Source: Spirirestis rafaelensis WJT71-NPBG6
GTDB lineage: Bacteria; Cyanobacteriota; Cyanobacteriia; Cyanobacteriales; Nostocaceae
Direction of reading: 5' to 3'
NCBI GenBank assembly: GCA_019359015.1
Contig: JAHHID010000017.1
Coordinates: 36,863-100,862 of the forward strand
Length of the DNA: 64,000 nucleotides
The position numbers were made by a program, and so were the translations under genes. Numbering within the stretch: the first letter of the stretch is position 1; every line of letters starts with the position of its first letter. The notes beneath the pieces are model-generated. The model was not told the origin of the DNA and did not search any database. It saw only the letters and a program-made list of their open reading frames with translations. Positions 37,135 through 45,648 of this stretch are shown here, one piece after another.

Positions 37135-37195
37135 TAGTAGCCTGCTTCCGCAGGCTTTGTATCTTTAGCCCTACCCTGTAAGGGTAGATGCTCAA
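37135..37195. repeat. Hairpin-forming repeat after the CAAD gene
   Basis: AGCCTGCTTCCGCAGGCT and CCCTACCCTGTAAGGGTA form adjacent small hairpins, a widespread type of cyanobacterial intergenic repeat. It lies between convergent SLH and CAAD genes and may end either transcript. Confidence 0.55.
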
Positions 37196-37198
37196 TTT

Positions 37199-37639
37199 TT
37201 AAGCGTCTTTACCGACAACTTGTGATTTGAGCGTTGTGATTTCACTAGTTAACTCTTGACGAGTTGAGGCTTTGAGTAAATAGCGGTAAACAAACCAGGC
37301 AGAGTATCCAATACCAATCAACTCAAAGGTAGGTGCCACTAAAGGAATATCATTCAAAGCATCTAATACTGCCAAGAGTACCTTGACGCTTACAATCGCT
37401 CCCAAAATTAAACCAATGCTAACTAGGGGCTGTTTATACTCATTGAAAAAGTTTCCCAGGTATTCGGGCAGTGTTGCTAAAAATTGCGAAACTTGTTCTC
37501 CGTATTGTCGCAATTGATCCTGAGTTTCCGGGGTGGGCTGGATTTTGGTTATGGTTCCTGTTTGATTGTTGATATCTGTCATAGTTGCTTCTGGGGACTT
37601 GGTTTCCTTGTATTCCGGTTCTTGCATTTGCGCTTCCAT
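37199..37639 (-). CDS. CAAD domain-containing thylakoid protein
   Basis: A 146-residue protein of the CAAD family (cyanobacterial aminoacyl-tRNA synthetase appended domain; related to CURT1 thylakoid-curvature proteins). The first 50 residues are polar (Glu/Thr/Gln); the domain follows with amphipathic LPEYLGNFFNEYKQ, TM1 (PLVSIGLILGAIVSVKVLLAVLDAL), the conserved NDIPLVAPTFELIGIGYSAW, TM2 and a terminal helix (SEITTLKSQVVGKDA). It is the stand-alone form rather than the synthetase-fused one; likely inserted in the thylakoid membrane. ATG 37639 is preferred to GTG 37690. Confidence 0.85.
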   Translation of the reverse strand: MEAQMQEPEYKETKSPEATMTDINNQTGTITKIQPTPETQDQLRQYGEQVSQFLATLPEYLGNFFNEYKQPLVSIGLILGAIVSVKVLLAVLDALNDIPLVAPTFELIGIGYSAWFVYRYLLKASTRQELTSEITTLKSQVVGKDA

Positions 37640-38357
37640 AATTTTTACAGTTGAGTGACTCTCATCCGGACAGTTACAACCAATCAGCACGACTGATTAT
37701 AGAGTACAAAAAAGTTTCGGTTTGCTATCACCATAATTGCCTGTTTCTACTACTTCATCGACTACAAGGTAGAAACCGAGTAGAAAGATATAAGTTAGAA
37801 GGCAGCTTTCCTGAGTTCAAAGTGAGGATTCTTTCGTTGATTGCGTGGAAATCCAACTCAAATCCTTGTTTGCAGTGATCGAACATTCTGTAAGTGAAGA
37901 GCGATCGCCCTCAAAACAGTACAAATCATGCGAAAATCAGTCCACCTCTTACTTATACAAGCCTAAATGCCGATTTTACACGATATTAAAGCTATCTTAA
38001 GCTGCGATCGTCAATTAACTCATTGGTATTAATATTCATACGTAATAAAAAATTTTATATATTAAAATACTCTGTAATTTTGTACGCTTCTGTAGTATAA
38101 TATGAAGCGCTTTAAAAACTTGAGTTTATTCCACTTAATCGAGAATAGATACATCCCTAATACATTTTTCGTATCAATCACAGTAAAAAAACAGGCGGAT
38201 TCAAGGATAATACTTGCAAACAGCAAGTTACTTACCGCCAAAAACCGCCAGCCAGTATTTTATTTACCCTCCGGGTTCGACAGTGACGCTCTTGAGCGTC
38301 TCCCCTTCTCCCAAAGGCAGAAGACTGCGACTGTCTGACATGCCAGCCAAATTAAAC
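37640..38357. other. Intergenic region with a repeat near its right end
   Basis: No gene supported over about 700 bases; short ORFs lack codon bias and relatives. Bases 38263-38340 hold a repeat (TACCCTCCGGGTTCGACAGT, then CTCTTGAGCGTCTCCCCTTC) related to 52937-53035 in sharing the CCGGAGGGTTCG core and TCTCCC motifs. Confidence 0.5.
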
Positions 38358-38813
38358 TTAGCGCCAATCGGGAATATCTGCGTCTTCACCCCCAACACCG
38401 ATGCCTGTATAAAATATATCAGCATCAGCAATATTTAAATCGTTCATTGATGCCTGATACACATTAGAATCATGGATTGTCGCTTTAGTCAAATTTGCCG
38501 CATTCAGATTAGCTTGCTTAAAATTAACATTGGTGAGATAAGCCGAACTTAAGTTAGCACCACCCAAATTGGCGCTAGTTAAATCAGCACCTTCAAGATT
38601 TGCACCATTGAGGTTGGCTCCTTCCAGATTTGCTTCTCTCAAGTCAGCACCAATTAAATGAGCACCACTGAGGTTGGCTCCTGATAGATTGCACTTAACA
38701 CATTCCCCAGTTGTAAGCAGTTTTTGTAAATCCTGCGGATTTTTAGCGTTAACTACATTAGCAAAAAATAGGGGAGTTGCCAAGATTAAAGCTGCTAATA
38801 GCTTAAGTTTCAT
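38358..38813 (-). CDS. Secreted pentapeptide-repeat protein
   Basis: A 151-residue protein. Signal peptide 1-23 (MKLKLLAALILATPLFFANV, cleavage after VNA), then the cyanobacterial GECVKCNLSGANLSGAHL start and about 12 pentapeptide repeats A(N/D)LxX (about 42-120), which form a right-handed quadrilateral beta-helix; the tail ends IGVGGEDADIPDW. ATG 38813 is preceded by AAAGG nine bases upstream. Function unknown; periplasmic or lumenal location likely. The same CVACNL start introduces the pentapeptide tail of the kinase at 60999-62186. Confidence 0.85.
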   Translation of the reverse strand: MKLKLLAALILATPLFFANVVNAKNPQDLQKLLTTGECVKCNLSGANLSGAHLIGADLREANLEGANLNGANLEGADLTSANLGGANLSSAYLTNVNFKQANLNAANLTKATIHDSNVYQASMNDLNIADADIFYTGIGVGGEDADIPDWR

Positions 38814-39307
38814 AATTATTCGCCTTTGCAACATCAGTTGCATCCGTTCTGTTCCTCACAATTTCTATTATCTCACTAAATTCTTTGAGGATACAGATTG
38901 ACTACACAAATAATTTGTGATATGCGTGTTTTTTTATGATACAGAAAAGCTATAAATTCAATAGATAAAATATAAAATTTTGATAAATACTGTTGCTTTT
39001 TCAGTTCCGGATGATTATCTAACCTGAGGAAATTTCTTGTGTTAAATATTTTTAAGATTATAAATTCTTCGACATAATTGATATTGAAATCTTTGTGAGT
39101 ATTTATTCCTAACTAAATAGGCAGTCCATTGGCTGATTTTATGGGATCAATAAATTTTGGTAGAGACAACATACAGCAGAATTCAGGAGTCAAGAGTCAG
39201 AAGTAAAATTTGCTCTATATCTGGCTTTTGAGTTGAAAATCTGTACAGACGCGAAAAGTGCAATCTGCTGTAATTCTCTTCTACCAAAATAAATACAACA
39301 TATATTG
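38814..39307. other. Intergenic region with composite repeat
   Basis: No gene. Bases 39172-39290 form a composite repeat (CAGGAGTCAAGAGTCAGAAG, then CTGTAC and GTGCAATCTGCTGTAA) that resembles 62250-62395 in element order; the first 350 bases are AT-rich and unremarkable. Confidence 0.5.
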
Positions 39308-40174
39308 TTATTTAATATACAAAAAGTCTCGCATATACTGATTAACTAACTCAGGCTGCTCTTGCTGCACCCAATGACTACAATTAGGAATGTATTTGAT
39401 TTGAAAGTCTCTCACATAAGCTTCTGTTCCATAAGTTAGTTCCTTTCCCAGTGCGGTATCTTTTTCTCCCCAAATCATTAAAGTTGGCACTTCTAAAATA
39501 CCCCAATTTGGCTTTAGTAATCTTTGTTGAAAAACGTTGCGGTAATAGTTTAACATTGCAGTTAAAGCACCGCGTTTAGCAGCGGCATTTTTATAAGCGT
39601 CAATATCTGCTTTGGTGAAAGCAGTTTTCTCCACTGCCATAGCTTTAAAAGCAGTTTCAAGTGGTTGATAATCTCCGCTTTGAATTAATAATTCCGGTAT
39701 TAAAGGCAGTTGGAAAAAGAAGATATAAGAACTGCGTAGCAACTGTTGAGGAGTGCGTAAACCTTGGGCAAATTTGGCAGGATGGGGTAGATTAAGTATT
39801 ATTAATTTCTCTACCATTGCCGGATATTCGTAAGCGAAATTCCAGGCGATCGCACCTCCCCAATCATGCCCTACTAAAACACACTTTTCATATCCTAATC
39901 CTTGAATTACTCCCTTGATATCTTTGACAAATTCATCCATCACATAAGCTGATTGCTCACTCGGTTTGTCGCTGTCATTGTAGCCGCGCAAATCAAGAGC
40001 AACGACTTTATAATATGCAGCAAATTCGGGTATTTGATGCCGCCAAGAGTACCAAAATTCCGGAAATCCATGCAGCATTAAGATTAAGGGACCTTCCCCT
40101 TGAGTGACGTAGTGCAGTTTAATTCCGTTAGTAGTGATATATTCGTGCTGCCAAGAACCTTCAATTAGAGACAT
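39308..40174 (-). CDS. Alpha/beta hydrolase, epoxide-hydrolase-like
   Basis: A 288-residue alpha/beta-fold enzyme. The HGFPEFWYSW motif at 35-44 (oxyanion HGxP), the nucleophile Asp104 in VGHDWGGAIAWNFA, acid Asp239 in IWGEKDTALG and His267 in PNCSHWVQQEQP form an epoxide hydrolase or dehalogenase-type triad; the Asp nucleophile excludes a simple esterase. Tyr150 and Tyr210 are possible lid tyrosines that activate the epoxide oxygen, favouring epoxide hydrolase. Natural substrate unknown; cytosolic. Monocistronic, with repeat DNA downstream. Confidence 0.82.
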   Translation of the reverse strand: MSLIEGSWQHEYITTNGIKLHYVTQGEGPLILMLHGFPEFWYSWRHQIPEFAAYYKVVALDLRGYNDSDKPSEQSAYVMDEFVKDIKGVIQGLGYEKCVLVGHDWGGAIAWNFAYEYPAMVEKLIILNLPHPAKFAQGLRTPQQLLRSSYIFFFQLPLIPELLIQSGDYQPLETAFKAMAVEKTAFTKADIDAYKNAAAKRGALTAMLNYYRNVFQQRLLKPNWGILEVPTLMIWGEKDTALGKELTYGTEAYVRDFQIKYIPNCSHWVQQEQPELVNQYMRDFLYIK

Positions 40175-40378
40175 AATTAATTTGAGGCTAAAAAAATATT
40201 GTCTGATAATGTAACAGATGTTTAAATGATAGTTTTGTATTGTGTGTTATTAACTCTATTGAAAGACAGTATTATTAAAAGAATATTTTAGTATGAGGAT
40301 AACAAAATTCGCCCAAGGATAGATGCAAAGCGTAGGTAGAACTTGGTAGAAAGATAAATATAATTCTCCCCAACTACC

Positions 40379-41194
40379 ATGACACAACAGCTGACACACC
40401 AAACTTCAATGTGGGTCGAGCGACTGGCGCGATTTGGCTATGCGTCAAAAGGAGTAGTTTACGGTACTGTCGGGCTACTAGCAGCGCAGACAGCTTTTGG
40501 CACTGGTGGTAGAACAACTGATACTCAAGGCGCTCTCCAGACAATTGTAAATCAGCCATTCGGTAAATTTTTGCTTTCTTTAGTTGCGATCGGCTTGATT
40601 GGTTTTGTAATTTGGCGTTTTGTACAGGCAATTAAAGACCCAGAAAATAAAGGCACTGATGCTAAAGGTTTGGCACAGCGAATTGGTTATGCAGCTAATG
40701 GTTTGATATATGGAAGTTTAGCTCTAACCGCTGTGAAACTCATCCTCGGTTCTGGCGACGGTGGTAATAGTAACTCAACCGAAGATTCAACGGCGCGTTT
40801 ACTTTCTCAGCCCTTCGGTCAATGGTTAGTTGGAACTGTGGCGGCGTTTGTTATCGGTTTAGGTTTTTATGAGTTTTATAAAGCTTTTAGCGGCAAATTT
40901 CGTAAAGAACTTAATCTAACTGAGTTAAGCAATAAAGAACGCCAGTGGGTAATGGCAATTTGCAGATTTGGTTTAGCGGCACGGGGTATAGTATTCTGCA
41001 TTATCGGCTGGTTTCTGATTGAGGCAGCAAGACAATCTAAAGCAAGCGCAGCCGGAGGTTTAGATAAGGTGTTACAGACACTAGCGCAACAACCAACCGG
41101 ACCTTGGCTTTTGGGTATTGTGGCATTGGGCTTGGTAGCTTATGGTATTTATATGGTGATACAGGCGCGGTATCGTCAACTAGTTACGCCTTAA
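40379..41194 (+). CDS. DUF1206 family membrane protein
   Basis: A 271-residue integral membrane protein with six predicted membrane segments arranged as three repeats of about 85-90 residues. Each repeat starts with ARFGYASKGVVYGTVGLLAA, RIGYAANGLIYGSLAL or RFGLAARGIVFCIIGWFLI and ends with a PFGxxLLxxVAxGLIGF-type helix. This is the DUF1206 architecture; no function is known. ATG 40379 begins directly after AACTACC with no strong Shine-Dalgarno. The GHL10-like gene follows 34 bases downstream on the same strand and may share the transcript. Confidence 0.85.
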   Translation: MTQQLTHQTSMWVERLARFGYASKGVVYGTVGLLAAQTAFGTGGRTTDTQGALQTIVNQPFGKFLLSLVAIGLIGFVIWRFVQAIKDPENKGTDAKGLAQRIGYAANGLIYGSLALTAVKLILGSGDGGNSNSTEDSTARLLSQPFGQWLVGTVAAFVIGLGFYEFYKAFSGKFRKELNLTELSNKERQWVMAICRFGLAARGIVFCIIGWFLIEAARQSKASAAGGLDKVLQTLAQQPTGPWLLGIVALGLVAYGIYMVIQARYRQLVTP

Positions 41195-41228
41195 AAGGTG
41201 CAGTGTCAGTAACTTTGGTGTTTTAGAA

Positions 41229-42380
41229 ATGACAATAATTGAAACGCGGGGCGTCTGGCTGACTACTACTGGTAGTCAGGTTTTCAAGTCAAGGGAACGC
41301 ATTGCGGAAGCGATGGATTTTCTGGCTCAGACGGGATTTAATGTAGTATTTCCCGTGGTTTGGACTAAGGCGCTGACGCTGTATCCTAGTAAAGTGATGC
41401 ACCAGACTTTTGGTGTAGAAATTGACCCGCTTTTTGTCGGTCGTGACCCTTTAGCAGAAGTGATTGCAGAGGCACGTCGGGTTGGGCTAAAAGTCATTCC
41501 TTGGTTTGAATATGGCTTTGCCAGTTCCTACAATTTGAATGGGGGGATGTTGCTAGAGAAAAAACCTGAATGGGCTGCACGCGATCGCGATGGCAATTTA
41601 GTTAATAAAAATGGCTTTGAGTGGCTCAATTCCCTTGACCCTCAAGTGCAAAATTTTATGTTGAACTTGATGCTGGAAGTTGTGAAGAATTATGATGTTG
41701 ATGGTATTCAAGGAGACGATCGCCTGCCAGCCTTGCCTTCTGAAGGAGGTTACGACCAGGTAACTGTGCAACGCTATCACCAGCAATTTCGGAAAGATCC
41801 GCCACGAAACCCTCAGGATAAGCAATGGTTGCAATGGCGAGCAAATATTCTCACCGACTTTTTGGCGCGTCTTCATCAAAAAGTCAAAGCGGTAAATCCG
41901 AATATTTTAGTGTCAATGGCTCCGAATATTCATGATTGGGCATTGAAGGAATATCTGCAAGACTCTCCCAAATGGTTGGAGCAGAAAATAGTAGATACAA
42001 TCCACCCACAGATTTATCGTCGTGATTTTCCAAGTTACAAATCTATTATCGATCAGTTGGTAAAAAAGCAGTTTGCAGTGATGTCGCCGAGGTTAGCACC
42101 AGGAATTCTGATTAAGCTGGGAAATTACTTGATAAGTCCAGAATATCTGATCCAGGCAATCGAGTACAATCGCGATCGCGGTATTTGTGGAGAGGTATTC
42201 TTTTTTTACGAAGGTTTGCGAGATAATAATAACGCCCTCGCTAAGGTATTGCAAAATAATGCTTATGCTCAAATTGCCTCATTTCCCTCTTTGTCGGATT
42301 TGAGTAACGTTGCTGTTAGCAACAGTAAGCCATCTGCAAATTGGCTAGGTTTGCTTAATTTTTGGAGAAATATTTCGTAG
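41229..42380 (+). CDS. GHL10-type glycoside hydrolase-like protein (paralogue of 14179-15438)
   Basis: A 383-residue protein of the GHL10/DUF187 family, closely similar to residues 1-345 of the gene at 14179-15438: TRGVWLTTTGSQVF, GFNVVFPVVWTKALTLYPS, VIPWFEYGFASSYNLNGG, EWLNSLDPQVQNFMLNL, DGIQGDDRLPALPSEGGYD, SMAPNIHDW, DTIHPQIYRRD and GEVFFFYEGLRDNN. The acidic QGDD pair is conserved. It lacks the C-terminal peptidoglycan-binding domain, ending in a short variable tail. No signal peptide. Starts at ATG 41229. Substrate unknown, possibly wall or exopolysaccharide glycans. Confidence 0.85.
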   Translation: MTIIETRGVWLTTTGSQVFKSRERIAEAMDFLAQTGFNVVFPVVWTKALTLYPSKVMHQTFGVEIDPLFVGRDPLAEVIAEARRVGLKVIPWFEYGFASSYNLNGGMLLEKKPEWAARDRDGNLVNKNGFEWLNSLDPQVQNFMLNLMLEVVKNYDVDGIQGDDRLPALPSEGGYDQVTVQRYHQQFRKDPPRNPQDKQWLQWRANILTDFLARLHQKVKAVNPNILVSMAPNIHDWALKEYLQDSPKWLEQKIVDTIHPQIYRRDFPSYKSIIDQLVKKQFAVMSPRLAPGILIKLGNYLISPEYLIQAIEYNRDRGICGEVFFFYEGLRDNNNALAKVLQNNAYAQIASFPSLSDLSNVAVSNSKPSANWLGLLNFWRNIS

Positions 42381-42434
42381 TGAGGGCTTCAGCCTTCGTA
42401 ACAAGAATAATCTATAGGGCTTCAGCCCTAACTA
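42378..42434. terminator. Inverted GGGCTTCAGCCC-type repeat between convergent genes
   Basis: TAGTGAGGGCTTCAGCC (42378-42394) and AGGGCTTCAGCCCTAACTA (42416-42434) form an imperfect inverted pair; each core GGGCTTCAGCCC is itself nearly palindromic. Lies between the GHL10 gene and the OstA-like gene. Confidence 0.5.
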
Positions 42435-42449
42435 CCAAATATCTGCCAA

Positions 42450-42848
42450 TTACTTGAAATTTGATGCTATCACTTTATCGGCAGTCAAGTTGAATTTGTC
42501 TTGGTAATTAAATACATACGTTACTGTATCAGCTTCCTGAATTTTTCCGTTTTGAAGGATTTTCACATTCCCAGTCAAAACAACTTTGCGTTCTTTGGGG
42601 AATACTTCAGCTTTATCTGCTGTGGCATTAATCTTCGCACCTTTAAAATCGAACTTGACATTACCTTGCCAAATATACACATCCGCAACTGTTGCAGTTG
42701 ATTGGTTCATAGGTCTCATCGCTGATGCCTGTGAGTTTAGCTGTTGAGCGCCAACAGTGCTTATGATTACAGAAAGTGAAGCTACAGTGGTTAAACTTGC
42801 CGGCAGTAAGAAAGACAAAAGAATACGCCGAATAGATAGGGAAGTCAT
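42450..42848 (-). CDS. LptA/OstA-like periplasmic protein
   Basis: A 132-residue secreted protein. Signal peptide about 1-34 (LLPASLTTVASLSVIISTVG, cleavage after AQA-type site near VGAQ), then an OstA/LptA domain: WQGNVKFDFKGAKINATADK and EVFPKERKVVLTGNVKILQN with the paired GNV motif of the beta-jellyroll that shuttles lipopolysaccharide across the periplasm. It is short (E. coli LptA 185 residues) and holds about one and a half of the usual repeats, so it may be an auxiliary member. No other lpt gene is nearby. Confidence 0.75.
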   Translation of the reverse strand: MTSLSIRRILLSFLLPASLTTVASLSVIISTVGAQQLNSQASAMRPMNQSTATVADVYIWQGNVKFDFKGAKINATADKAEVFPKERKVVLTGNVKILQNGKIQEADTVTYVFNYQDKFNLTADKVIASNFK

Positions 42849-43046
42849 AATTAAATCTCGAAAACTCTATTTTTGCCGTTTGTCTGCTGTGAATTTATCA
42901 CACATTGGCAACTATATAAATGTAACTTTAGTTATATGTATAAATTAATTTTATGGTTATCTATTTTCTCGTTATATTTACAGGGTTAGCTTTCACCGTT
43001 TTTGTTAGTTAATTTGTCTGCCAGTTAATTTTTTTAGGGCGATCGC

Positions 43047-43481
43047 ATGAAACATCAATCTCAGATACAAGACGTAATCAAAACTCTCAAGCACGATTTA
43101 CCAACACTTTTTCAGCAGGATATTTCCTACGATATCTATAGCCAGGATATTTATTTTCGCGATCCGGTCAATAAATTTAAAGGCAAAATCAACTATCGGA
43201 TTATCTTTTGGACTTTGCGATTTCACGCTAAATTATTTTTTACGCAGATTTATTTCGACCTGCATGAGGTGCATCAACAAGCTGAAGATACTATTTTGGC
43301 AAAGTGGACGGTTCGGGGGATTTTGCGTGTTCCTTGGAAAGCGCGTATATTTTTTAATGGTTACTCTACTTACAAACTGAACTCAGATAATCTCATATAT
43401 GAGCATATCGACACCTGGGATCGCAAGCCAAGTGAGATTTTGAGCCAGTTTATCCGCAAAGCAGGAAGCGATGAAGCTTAG
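43047..43481 (+). CDS. DUF2358 family protein
   Basis: A 144-residue protein of DUF2358, a family found in cyanobacteria and plastid-bearing eukaryotes with an NTF2/SnoaL-like predicted fold. Characteristic stretches: IKTLKHDLPTLFQQDISYDI, IYFRDPVNKFKGKINYRI, WTVRGILRVPWKARIFFNGY and LIYEHIDTWDRKP. No function is known and no catalytic residues can be named. ATG 43047 follows a HIP1 site (GCGATCGCATG). Confidence 0.8.
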   Translation: MKHQSQIQDVIKTLKHDLPTLFQQDISYDIYSQDIYFRDPVNKFKGKINYRIIFWTLRFHAKLFFTQIYFDLHEVHQQAEDTILAKWTVRGILRVPWKARIFFNGYSTYKLNSDNLIYEHIDTWDRKPSEILSQFIRKAGSDEA

Positions 43482-43572
43482 ATTTTCATCTAATTAGTTA
43501 ACTTTTGCGTAGTTTGAGGCTTTGGCGAAATATATATCTTAAGATTGTCTTTAGATTCTGGAAAGCAGTGTT

Positions 43573-43833
43573 ATGCTATTAACCAGAGAACAAGCTCTAG
43601 CAGTGGGGATATATCCGATGAGCTCTTCGATATTACGTCAGATTTGGCTTGTGATTGAGGAAACCCAGACCAATATTCTTTTGGGATTCAATGATGCGGA
43701 ACTAACTCAGCAGTTACTAAGGCAGTTGGAAAATAAGAAATTCCTCACTAGTGAAGAAACCAGCGCCATAAGTACTTACATTAGTTCTAGAGTTCCGTTA
43801 ATTCGTGATTTAGCTCTAGCACGGATGGCGTAG
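43573..43833 (+). CDS. Small hypothetical protein
   Basis: An 86-residue ORF, helical throughout (QTNILLGFNDAELTQQLLRQ, SSRVPLIRDLALARMA), of unknown function. It resembles small cyanobacterial proteins with no assigned family. ATG 43573 lacks a clear Shine-Dalgarno. Its 3' end overlaps the convergent small ORF at 43787-43990 by 47 bases. Confidence 0.55.
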   Translation: MLLTREQALAVGIYPMSSSILRQIWLVIEETQTNILLGFNDAELTQQLLRQLENKKFLTSEETSAISTYISSRVPLIRDLALARMA

Positions 43834-43990
43834 AATGATTTACACCTATTCGACTTGCAACATTTGCAGCTTTTACCAGGCGATCGCTACAGTCAAGTTG
43901 CAAGCGTTCACAAAGAATCTCTGAAAGCACAGCAGCTTCATGCGTACAAGTAGAAATATCCATCAATGCTTCTACGGGTGTTTCAAACAT
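43787..43990 (-). CDS. Small hypothetical protein, overlapping and convergent
   Basis: A 67-residue ORF starting MFETPVEALMD with a good AGGAGA Shine-Dalgarno eight bases upstream of ATG 43990. It includes two cysteine/histidine-containing stretches (DISTCTHEAAVL, ILCERLQLDCSD). The frame stays open upstream but the Shine-Dalgarno supports this start. The 3' end overlaps the convergent gene by 47 bases. Not recognised; the coding nature of either partner is not certain. Confidence 0.4.
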   Translation of the reverse strand: MFETPVEALMDISTCTHEAAVLSEILCERLQLDCSDRLVKAANVASRIGVNHSTPSVLELNHELTEL

Positions 43991-44113
43991 ACATGCCTTC
44001 TCCTGGAAAAACAACACGCTCAAAGTCCCAATTGGGAACATTTGAGATTTTAGCGACCTGGATTTGGCTAGTGACATTAATGTAGTAGCAAAGAACAAAC
44101 TGAGAACTAGCAA

Positions 44114-44679
44114 CAGGCGATGAGTTCAGCATTTTAACCACAATAATATAAGCTAGATGATCTAATCGGGGAAAATCAGATTAAATCTTAGCTAGTAGAA
44201 CAGGTGCAGAAAACTGTAATGCGCGGAAATTATCATCTTTGTTTCTGATTCTGCCTTGCTGCACTAGCGGCTTTGATTAGCGAGAGAAATTCCCAATATT
44301 AGTAACAAATAGTACTATCTATTTTAGAGCGACAAATGCAACTCTTGTTTCAAAAGATATAGATGTATTTGATGTATTTATCGTTTTTTTATATAAGTTA
44401 TTGTCAGAAAATCTTCAGAAAACTAGATTTTCTTAATTATTTATTTAGAATTTATCATACGTTTAGATTTAAATCTAATTAGATTCGCATGTAATTCAAG
44501 TTGCCGATTAAGTTTTAATTGTTCTTGATAAGTTGAGTGCGATACACATACGCTACTACTGTAAAAATAATGCGATCGCTCCTTACTTCGCTCAAAATAT
44601 GATAGGCTGTTGGCAAGAGCTTGAGGACGATTTGCAATCTCAGAGTGAGAAATCTGGGAAACGTTGAGATGATAACTTA
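44114..44679. other. Intergenic region, no gene seen
   Basis: About 570 AT-rich bases before the toxin-antitoxin pair. Nothing beyond one HIP1 site near 44572 is recognisable. Confidence 0.5.
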
Positions 44680-44979
44680 ATGCACGTCATCAGTCGTAAA
44701 AAGCTACGAAATTTTTGCAAACAACATGTTGATTGCTGTGATGCGCTCGATGATTGGTACATAATTGCGAATAAAGCAAACTGGAGGAATTTGGTAGAAG
44801 TTCAAGCAGTTTATTCTCAAGCAGAAGCGGTTGGTAACTTTACAGTTTTTAATATTAAAGGTAATAAATATCGCTTAATTGCTAGCATCGCTTATGAAAA
44901 GCAGGTCATATACGTTAAATATGTTTTGACTCATCCTGAATATGACAAAGACAACTGGAAAAATGACCCTTACTATTAA
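44680..44979 (+). CDS. higB: HigB-type mRNA interferase toxin
   Basis: A 99-residue RelE/HigB-superfamily toxin: MHVISRKKLRNFCKQH, ALDDWYIIANKANWRNLVEV, FNIKGNKYRLIASIAYEKQV and YVKYVLTHPEYDKDNWKND. The NIKGNKYRL and THxEYDK...W motifs are diagnostic of the HigB subgroup that cleaves ribosome-bound mRNA. The toxin gene comes first, as usual for higBA, and overlaps the antitoxin start region by 17 bases when the preferred ATG is used. Confidence 0.88.
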   Translation: MHVISRKKLRNFCKQHVDCCDALDDWYIIANKANWRNLVEVQAVYSQAEAVGNFTVFNIKGNKYRLIASIAYEKQVIYVKYVLTHPEYDKDNWKNDPYY

Positions 44980-45361
44980 CCCGGAAATTTACAGTCAATT
45001 ATTATCTAAGTACCAACCTCGGATTATCAAGACTGAAGAGGAAAACGATAAATTCTTAGAAATTGTTGAAGAACTACTTTCCCGTCCTCATCTCACTCCT
45101 GAAGAAGATACTCTGCTAGAACTATTTGTCAAGCTGATTGAGGATTTTGAAGATAAGCATTATCAACTTAATGCCTCAACACCACATTCAAGATTATTGC
45201 ATTTGATGGAGGCTCAAAGTTTGTCAAAAACTGATTTAGTACAAATTTTTGGTTCCAGTGAGATTGCTGATAAAGTCATTAATGGTGAATTAGAAATTAC
45301 TCAAAAACAAGCTGAAACCTTGGGAAGCTTTTTTCACGTTGATGCAAAGTTGTTTATTTGA
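44963..45361 (+). CDS. higA: HigA-type antitoxin
   Basis: A 132-residue antitoxin that neutralises HigB and represses the operon. The N-terminal part is helical (NPEIYSQLLSKYQPRIIKTE); the C-terminal part is an Xre-type helix-turn-helix (RLLHLMEAQSLSKTDLVQIF, SSEIADKVINGELEITQKQA) ending HVDAKLFI as in cyanobacterial HigA. ATG 44963 is chosen (MTLTINPE) over ATG 44942, giving a 17-base overlap and translational coupling. A 150-bp MITE-like element lies 75 bases downstream. Confidence 0.85.
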   Translation: MTLTINPEIYSQLLSKYQPRIIKTEEENDKFLEIVEELLSRPHLTPEEDTLLELFVKLIEDFEDKHYQLNASTPHSRLLHLMEAQSLSKTDLVQIFGSSEIADKVINGELEITQKQAETLGSFFHVDAKLFI

Positions 45362-45436
45362 GATTAAAAGTTGTACCCTGGCTTTAGATAATGCACAGTT
45401 GACTCACCCATATTGCAATACAACATTCAAGAATTA

Positions 45437-45586
45437 TAGGACTTACGCAAGCGTCACAATATAAGGTCAACTGGCACATATATTTCAATTTGCCGTAAAT
45501 GCTTGTAAGCATTGATTTATAAACCTTAGAGCCATATTAATTCTATGTGACAGTTTTCAGATAAATGTGCCAGTTGCGTAAGTCCT
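45437..45586. mobile_element. 150-bp MITE-like element with AGGACTTACGCAA ends
   Basis: The ends AGGACTTACGCAA (45438-45450) and TTGCGTAAGTCCT (45574-45586) are perfect inverted repeats; a second inverted block CTGGCACAT / ATGTGCCAG continues inward, with a 20-base insertion in the left arm. GAATTA is present directly on both flanks (45431-45436, 45587-45592), a possible target duplication. Such ACTTACGCA ends are common for cyanobacterial DNA transposons; there is no coding capacity. Confidence 0.75.
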
Positions 45587-45648
45587 GAATTAAATATTCC
45601 CAAGCCAGCCATTAAATTAGATGTAGATGTCAGGTGCGTTACGTTTCA

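Noticed and set aside
38102..38338. 78-residue plus-strand ORF
   Set aside because: Its C-terminal third is dispersed-repeat DNA and the rest has no recognisable features.
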